Source of the DNA: Rhodoferax sp. | Lineage (GTDB): Bacteria > Pseudomonadota > Gammaproteobacteria > Burkholderiales > Burkholderiaceae_C | Assembly: GCA_003133245.1 (NCBI GenBank) | Contig: PKWM01000016.1 | Location: forward strand, 1 to 59,223 | Length of the DNA: 59,223 nt | Direction: 5' to 3' | Shown: positions 54,122-59,223 of the stretch, in pieces | How the letters are laid out: each line of letters opens with the position of its first letter | Position numbering within the stretch: the stretch's first letter is position 1 | Program-made: the position numbers and the translations under genes | The notes under the pieces: generated by a model | The model's database searches: none | What the model was told of the DNA's origin: nothing | The model's input: only the letters and a program-made list of their open reading frames with translations

Positions 54122-54196
54122 TTCGAACTTGTATGATTCAACTGAACTAACGCCAGCGGTGTACATTCGCAGGGAAATGCTGCCAGGAAACAAGAA

Positions 54197-55270
54197 ATGA
54201 AATCTCAAACCGTAAAAACCAAAATGGCGTCCAAAACGATTCCCGTTGTGGCCAAGAGCAAGAAGGTTTCAAAGCCCCTCATCAAGCCGACGGTCAAACC
54301 AAAAGTCAAAACGGCTGGCAAACCCGTCGCGCTGGTCAAAGTAGCCAGTAAAAAATCTTCACCGGCGAAGAAAACACCCGTCAAGACTGCTGTTCGCAAG
54401 CAAGCCGTGAAAACCGCAACCAAGGCCGTGGTCAAGGGTACTAAAGTAATTAAAGTGACTAAAGCGGTCAAGACCAAGCCAGCCAAAGCGCCGACAGTCG
54501 CCGTCAAAGTTAAATCAAAGGATTCAGTGAATAAGACGCTCGCCAAGACCAGTCAAACCAAGCTGCTCAAACCCAAACAGAAACAGGTTTCTTCTGTCCC
54601 AGCCGCCAAACCGGTGGCAGCTGCCGCGCCGCTTGCCGCGCCCATCGCAAACCCGGCCAATGGCATCCCGGTCAGAGCCGGTCGACCCTCCTCGCGCCTG
54701 GTGCAGTTGACGGTTCCTTCGATGGCGCAATCGGTGGCATCGACTGCTGCCAAAGCCAGTTTCACGCAAACCACGTTACCGCTGCCCATTGTTTCACCGC
54801 TGGCTTCAGCGGTGAAGAAAAATCCAAAATTGGCCAAGAACTGGATGGTTAAGCCGCTTGAGCAGCTGACCGATGCCGATGTGATCGCCATGCCCGATAG
54901 CGAGTACATGAACGATACCCAGATGCGGTTTTTTCGTCTCAAGTTGATGGCCTTGAAGCACGACATTTTGAGCAACGCGGGGGAAACTACCGAGCATTTA
55001 CGGGCCGATACCGTGGTGGTGCCCGACCCGGCTGATCGGGCTACGATTGAAGAAGAGCACGCACTTGAGTTGCGAACGCGCGATCGGGAGCGCAAACTTC
55101 TCAAGAAGATTGAACAGTCGATTGTTCGCATTGATTCAGGTGACTATGGTTATTGTGATGAAACCGGTGAACCCATTGGGGTCGCCCGTCTGATTGCGCG
55201 CCCGACCGCCAATCTGTCGCTTGAGGCCCAGCAGCGACGCGAACTCAAGCAGAAGATGTTTGGCGATTGA
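54197..55270 (+). CDS. dksA: DksA-type RNA-polymerase regulator with long histone-H1-like N-terminal tail
   Basis: 357 residues, over twice the usual size. Residues 1 to about 135 are Lys/Ala/Val/Pro-rich (repeated KPxVK, KTAxK), like histone H1; 135-215 is Ala/Pro-rich. The DksA core spans about 225-357, with the coiled-coil tip DPADRAT conserved and the C-terminal globule GYCDETGEPIGVARLIARPT. Only one of the four zinc Cys remains (C, T, S and A at the four sites). It should modulate transcription initiation with ppGpp. Confidence 0.88.
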   Translation: MKSQTVKTKMASKTIPVVAKSKKVSKPLIKPTVKPKVKTAGKPVALVKVASKKSSPAKKTPVKTAVRKQAVKTATKAVVKGTKVIKVTKAVKTKPAKAPTVAVKVKSKDSVNKTLAKTSQTKLLKPKQKQVSSVPAAKPVAAAAPLAAPIANPANGIPVRAGRPSSRLVQLTVPSMAQSVASTAAKASFTQTTLPLPIVSPLASAVKKNPKLAKNWMVKPLEQLTDADVIAMPDSEYMNDTQMRFFRLKLMALKHDILSNAGETTEHLRADTVVVPDPADRATIEEEHALELRTRDRERKLLKKIEQSIVRIDSGDYGYCDETGEPIGVARLIARPTANLSLEAQQRRELKQKMFGD

Positions 55271-55312
55271 CAGTTATTTTGATCGGTTCTTCAGCCTCGG
55301 TTTTTGTGTTTC

Positions 55313-57109
55313 ATGGCGACTAAAGACATTAGTGCCGGTCTGTTCTCCAAGGTGGTCAGGTTTGTTCGCCATCCGACCAAGGATTGGTCTGAGCTCGACC
55401 TGGGAGAACCTGAGCCTGAATCGGGAAGTGAATTAGATAAGAACGTGCTCAAGGAGATGGTTGAGCGCAAGCGGCAAAACGATTTTGTGCGTCAACGTGA
55501 GTTTGATCAACTGCGAAAATTACGCCGCAACTTGAGTTTGATCAGTTCTGAGCGGGCCGGGCACCCCTCGTTTTTCCAGGCCAGTAACACTTCCAACCTC
55601 GATGAGAGGGCCTTGACGCTCAGGAAGATTGATGAAATCGAAGCGCAAATGTCCAAGCAGTGGTGGAAGAACAAAAACGACCAGACATTGTTCCAAGAGG
55701 GCAATTTTCCGATCACTGCTGAAAAGTATAACGCCAGCGACAGTGGCGCGACACCGAACGCTGCACACGCTTCGTCAGCCAATATTTTTCCGTTTGCAGC
55801 GTCGGTTGAGCCAAACCCGAAGACTGAGGCCGGACAAAACCTGGCTTATGAACCGACGCAGATGGGTTTGGTGGCGGCTGAAGACCTGGCGGCCATCGGC
55901 GCTGCGCGCCAAATGGAACCTACAGGCCCGACCGACAAAAACCTGGCTAGCGGTTCAAGTCTATTTTCAGCGACCAAATTGCCTTCGGTTGAATTGGGCG
56001 ACAGTCTGGCCGATCCCGATTTGGAAGAAGCCGCGATCCGTTTCGCCAATGGCGATGATAAAGGGGCTGAAGCGACGCTGCGGGCCGCCTTGCAAACAGA
56101 CAAGGTTGACCCAACCACGGCTGCTGGGTGGGCCGCTGCTCTGTTCGACTTTTACCGCTCTACCGGGCAACAGTCCAGTTTTGACCGGTTCGCGATCGAC
56201 TACGCCCAACGGTTTGGTCGCTCGGCACCGTCCTGGTTTTCTAGACCCGATTTATGCAAGAACCCATTGAGCGCAGCAGAGCGCTGGCTGCCTGCTACTC
56301 TGACCCGCAGCAGTGCGAGTACCTGGGACTGTCCTGCCGAGCTTGATTTACCGGCCCTACAAGCCTTGTCTGTCAACCTGGCGCGAGTTCCGGCTGGTCT
56401 GCCCTGGCGTTTGAACTGGAGCTGGCTCGACACCATCACAGCCGATGCAGCCAAGGCCTTGGCACAGTTGTTTGCCAACTGGTGTACGCAAACCGTGAGT
56501 TTGCATTTTGACGGTGCCGATGTACTTGATAAAACGCTCAGAGACTTCACGTCCTCAGGACAAAAGCAGGTTCCGTTATTCTGGTGGCAGCTGCGTCTTG
56601 ACGCCTTGCGTATCATGCGTCGGCACGATGAGTTTGAATTGGCGGCTTTGGATTTTTGTGTCACCTATGAAGTGTCGCCGCCGCCCTGGAGCGACCCTCG
56701 CTGCGACTACGCTGATGAACTGACGACGAAAGAGGCACTCCTGACAGACGAACCGCGCTCATTCGACGATACAGCACTGGCTGACTTTGATCAGGCGCTC
56801 ACCATGCCAGCGGGGCTGGACGTGCTGGCTGCGGTCGAGCTTGAATTGACGGGTGAATTGTTGGGCGATGCGACCCCGGCATTGGACAAATCCAAGTCTG
56901 AGTGGCAGAGTGCCAAACGCATTGTTATCTCTTGCGAGCGCTTGATTCGTGTCGATTTTGCAGCCGCCGGGAGCCTGCTCAGTTGGGTGTCGGCGCGCGA
57001 GACCGAGGGCTGCGTGGTTCAGTTTCACGCTGTAGCGCTTCTGGTGGCGGCATTTTTCAATGTGATCGGCATCAATGAATACGCGCGTGTCGGGCTGCGC
57101 AACAATTGA
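55313..57109 (+). CDS. Large protein with C-terminal STAS-like domain, function unknown
   Basis: 598 residues from ATG 55313. The N-terminus is charged (MATKDISAGLFSKVVRFVRH, KEMVERKRQNDFVRQREFDQ). The middle (about 235-300) is TPR-like (ADPDLEEAAIRFANGDDKGA). The C-terminal 90 residues (AAVELELTGELLGDATPALD, KRIVISCERLIRVDFAAAGS) resemble a STAS/MlaB domain. No signal peptide or membrane helix. It lies between dksA and hslV on the same strand. STAS domains often mediate regulatory partner binding; a specific role is unknown. Confidence 0.7.
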   Translation: MATKDISAGLFSKVVRFVRHPTKDWSELDLGEPEPESGSELDKNVLKEMVERKRQNDFVRQREFDQLRKLRRNLSLISSERAGHPSFFQASNTSNLDERALTLRKIDEIEAQMSKQWWKNKNDQTLFQEGNFPITAEKYNASDSGATPNAAHASSANIFPFAASVEPNPKTEAGQNLAYEPTQMGLVAAEDLAAIGAARQMEPTGPTDKNLASGSSLFSATKLPSVELGDSLADPDLEEAAIRFANGDDKGAEATLRAALQTDKVDPTTAAGWAAALFDFYRSTGQQSSFDRFAIDYAQRFGRSAPSWFSRPDLCKNPLSAAERWLPATLTRSSASTWDCPAELDLPALQALSVNLARVPAGLPWRLNWSWLDTITADAAKALAQLFANWCTQTVSLHFDGADVLDKTLRDFTSSGQKQVPLFWWQLRLDALRIMRRHDEFELAALDFCVTYEVSPPPWSDPRCDYADELTTKEALLTDEPRSFDDTALADFDQALTMPAGLDVLAAVELELTGELLGDATPALDKSKSEWQSAKRIVISCERLIRVDFAAAGSLLSWVSARETEGCVVQFHAVALLVAAFFNVIGINEYARVGLRNN

Positions 57110-57127
57110 GCTTTAAAGACAATGAAC

Positions 57128-57676
57128 ATGGAACAATTTCACGGAACAACCATCATCAGCGTGCGCCGCAAAACGCCCACGGGCTACGCGGTCGCCATCG
57201 GCGGCGACGGCCAAGTCACACTGGGCAATATTGTGGTCAAAGGCACGGCGCGCAAAGTACGCAAGCTCTACCATGGCAAGGTGCTGGCCGGTTTTGCGGG
57301 TGCCACGGCCGACGCCTTTACCCTGTTTGAGCGCTTCGAGGCCAAGCTCGAACAACACCAGGGGCAATTGGTGCGCGCCGCCATTGAACTTACCAAGGAC
57401 TGGCGCACGGATCGGGTGCTGCGCCGGCTGGAGGCGATGCTGGCGGTGGCCGACAGTGAAGCCTCGCTCATCATCACCGGCAATGGCGACGTGCTCGAGC
57501 CCGAGAACGGCATTGTTACGATTGGCTCCGGTGGCGCTTATGCCCAGGCGGCAGCGATTGCCTTGCTCAACCACACCGAACTGTCGGCCAGTGAGATCGT
57601 CAAGAAGTCGCTTGAGATCGCCGCCGAAATCTGCATCTATACCAACATGAACCACACCATCGAAACCCTTCCATGA
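57128..57676 (+). CDS. hslV: ATP-dependent protease subunit HslV
   Basis: 182 residues from ATG 57128 (an ATG two codons earlier is possible). The N-terminus [15 protein letters not shown] suggests removal of a short leader to expose the catalytic Thr of [29 protein letters not shown] and [11 protein letters not shown] are conserved. It forms the proteolytic double ring with HslU. Its stop overlaps the hslU ATG by 4 bp. Confidence 0.96.
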   Translation: MEQFHGTTIISVRRKTPTGYAVAIGGDGQVTLGNIVVKGTARKVRKLYHGKVLAGFAGATADAFTLFERFEAKLEQHQGQLVRAAIELTKDWRTDRVLRRLEAMLAVADSEASLIITGNGDVLEPENGIVTIGSGGAYAQAAAIALLNHTELSASEIVKKSLEIAAEICIYTNMNHTIETLP

Positions 57677-58992
57677 CGCCCCAAGAAATTGTTTTTGAGC
57701 TCAATAAATACATCGTCGGCCAGCAGCAGGCTAAGCGCGCGGTGGCGATTGCCCTGCGCAATCGCTGGCGCCGTCAGCAGGTGGAGCCGGGTTTGCGCCG
57801 GGAGATTACGCCGAAGAATATTTTGATGATAGGCCCCACCGGGGTTGGTAAAACCGAGATTGCACGGCGGCTGGCGCGCTTGGCCGATGCCCCTTTCATC
57901 AAGGTCGAGGCGACCAAATTTACCGAGGTCGGCTACGTTGGCAAAGATGTCGATGCCATCATTCGCGACTTGGCTGACATTGCGGTCAAGCAGACCCGCA
58001 ATGTCGAAATGAAGAAAGTGCGCACACGCGCCGAAGACGCTGCCGAAGAGCGCGTGCTCGATATCCTGATTCCGCCGCCGCGCGATTTTGGCGTGCTACC
58101 GAACACGGAACCCGAAAGCGCCGCGCGCCAGACCTTTCGCAAGAAACTGCGCGAGGGCCAATTGGCGGAGCGAGAGATTGAAATCGATGTCGCGCAGTCG
58201 GCGCCGCAGCTTGAGATCATGGGTCCGGCTGGCATGGAGGAAATGACCGAGCAGTTGCGCGGCATGTTCAGCCAGATCGGGCAGCAAAAGCGCCAGACGC
58301 GCAAGCTCAAAATTCCTGAAGCCTTGAAGATGCTGGTCGAGGAAGAAGCTGCCAAACTGGTCAATGAAGAAGAGATTCGGGCACAAGCGCTGAACATGCT
58401 TGAGCAAAACGGCATCGTGTTCATCGACGAAATTGACAAGGTCACGTCACGCTCCGAGGGCAACGGCGCCGAGGTGTCGCGCCAGGGCGTGCAGCGTGAT
58501 TTGCTGCCGCTGGTCGAGGGCACCACGGTGTCCACCAAATACGGCATGGTCAAGACCGACCACATTTTGTTCATTGCCTCGGGTGCTTTCCACTTGAGCA
58601 AACCGAGTGACCTGATTCCGGAGTTGCAGGGACGCTTTCCGATCCGGGTCGAGTTGCAATCGCTCTCGGTGCAGGACTTTGTGGACATTCTGACGCAGAC
58701 CGATGCGGCGCTGGTCAAACAGTACCAAGCTTTGTTGGCGACTGAAAACGTCACCCTTGATTTTCTGGATACCGGCATTGCCCGGTTGGCGCAAATCGCT
58801 TTTGATGTTAACGAGCGCACCGAAAATATTGGTGCGCGACGCCTCTCGACGGTGATGGAACGCCTGCTCGACGAGGTCAGTTTTGATGCAGCCAAACTGG
58901 CCGGTCAAACCGTTGTGGTCGATGCGGCCTATGTCGAAGCGCGCCTGGGCGAACTCAGTCAGAACGAAGATTTGTCAAGGTATATCCTCTAA
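57673..58992 (+). CDS. hslU: ATP-dependent protease ATPase subunit HslU
   Basis: 439 residues. N-terminal [20 protein letters not shown], Walker A GPTGVGKT (54-61), Walker [10 protein letters not shown], sensor-type [11 protein letters not shown] and [13 protein letters not shown], and the C-terminal ILSRYIL-like tail (LSRYIL) that docks in HslV. Unfolds substrates for HslV. Translationally coupled to hslV. A REP-like repeat follows 7 bp after the stop. Confidence 0.97.
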   Translation: MTPQEIVFELNKYIVGQQQAKRAVAIALRNRWRRQQVEPGLRREITPKNILMIGPTGVGKTEIARRLARLADAPFIKVEATKFTEVGYVGKDVDAIIRDLADIAVKQTRNVEMKKVRTRAEDAAEERVLDILIPPPRDFGVLPNTEPESAARQTFRKKLREGQLAEREIEIDVAQSAPQLEIMGPAGMEEMTEQLRGMFSQIGQQKRQTRKLKIPEALKMLVEEEAAKLVNEEEIRAQALNMLEQNGIVFIDEIDKVTSRSEGNGAEVSRQGVQRDLLPLVEGTTVSTKYGMVKTDHILFIASGAFHLSKPSDLIPELQGRFPIRVELQSLSVQDFVDILTQTDAALVKQYQALLATENVTLDFLDTGIARLAQIAFDVNERTENIGARRLSTVMERLLDEVSFDAAKLAGQTVVVDAAYVEARLGELSQNEDLSRYIL

Positions 58993-58999
58993 ACCTTGT

Positions 59000-59041
59000 G
59001 GGACAGACCGCAGTTACGAGTAGCGAACCAGCTCTGTCCCC
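59000..59041 (+). repeat. REP-like imperfect palindrome, copy B
   Basis: 42 bp, same orientation and 38/42 identical to the copy at 39-80, with the same GGGACAG/CTGTCCC ends. It follows hslU and could also act as a hairpin at the end of that transcript. The rest of the terminal 230 bp holds no complete gene, only a promoter-like segment at the end. Confidence 0.7.
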
Positions 59042-59160
59042 AACTGATTGTCGGATGTCGGCTGTTCACCAGCCACCCCCGCCCCGGCAGCGATCTTGTC
59101 CTGCGCGCCGTGGGCAGCGTCGATCTGCATGATTTGCGGGTAATTACCTAGTCAAATCCA

Positions 59161-59202
59161 TTGACAAGACCTGATTCGTTTTATACAGTTACATATCTGT
59201 AT
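59161..59202 (+). promoter_or_regulatory. Strong promoter with ATACAG/CTGTAT dyad
   Basis: A consensus -35 TTGACA (59161-59166), 17-bp spacer, and TACAGT (59184-59189) as -10. An inverted repeat ATACAG (59183-59188)-N8-CTGTAT (59197-59202) overlaps the -10 and the expected start site. It should drive a gene beyond the window and be repressible. The dyad has LexA-like half-sites, but in the opposite order to CTGT-N8-ACAG. Confidence 0.55.
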
Positions 59203-59223
59203 GCGGACCGACGTTCTGCATAG

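Overview
The window looks like chromosomal DNA of a GC-rich betaproteobacterium, most likely Burkholderiales/Comamonadaceae close to Rhodoferax. This rests on gene content and protein flavour (a birA lacking its HTH domain, tkt-gap, a DksA with most zinc cysteines replaced, a topB with a SWIB tail, dapF-DUF484-xerC, hslVU) and not on a marker gene. Most of it is housekeeping sequence packed in short operons with 4-bp ATGA overlaps. I see no rRNA, tRNA, CRISPR array, prophage or intact insertion sequence. The one stable RNA gene is rnpB.

Layout. 0-7 kb: an EamA permease, SOS-controlled recA-recX, a MarR regulator, a two-component system, then birA, a small exported protein and a SET-domain protein, divergent from topB. 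7-13.6 kb: topB with a SWIB tail, a YchJ-like protein, gap and tkt. 13.8-20 kb: an RND efflux pair translationally coupled to an Old Yellow Enzyme, then an orphan MlaF-like ATPase. 20-27.7 kb: murU, pepP, then a small defence-flavoured patch (hicBA-like toxin-antitoxin, a UDG-superfamily glycosylase, an MmeI-like restriction-methylation protein that carries short repeat elements inside its reading frame). 27.8-31.5 kb: aldo/keto reductase, pyrC, htpX behind a heat-shock-type promoter, a LysE exporter. 31.5-36.5 kb: a Cyc2-like fused cytochrome-porin with a diheme cytochrome lipoprotein, a FAD oxidoreductase and cysK. 36.5-43.6 kb: rnpB, a beta-propeller lipoprotein, a pseudouridine synthase homologue without the usual catalytic Asp, and a substrate-binding lipoprotein paired with a large GGDEF-EAL protein. 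43.6-50.7 kb: mtfA, hemF with an acyltransferase and a Nudix-MBL protein, then dapF-DUF484-xerC. 50.8-51.9 kb: a toxin-antitoxin graveyard (XRE, DUF433 and DUF5615 remnants) beside an intact mazEF-like pair. 51.9-59.2 kb: rlmI, a COG0523 GTPase, dksA with a histone-H1-like tail, a STAS-like protein, hslVU, a REP-like repeat and a promoter pointing out of the window.

How the parts may work together. The Cyc2-like protein and the diheme lipoprotein form the best candidate for a functional system that is not routine: electron transfer across the outer membrane. The RND pump with an OYE suggests coupled reduction and export of electrophiles. The orphan binding protein with the GGDEF-EAL protein suggests ligand-controlled c-di-GMP signalling. 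Small palindromic repeats recur: two copies of one REP-like element lie near the two window ends, and three other short elements sit in frame in the MmeI-like gene.
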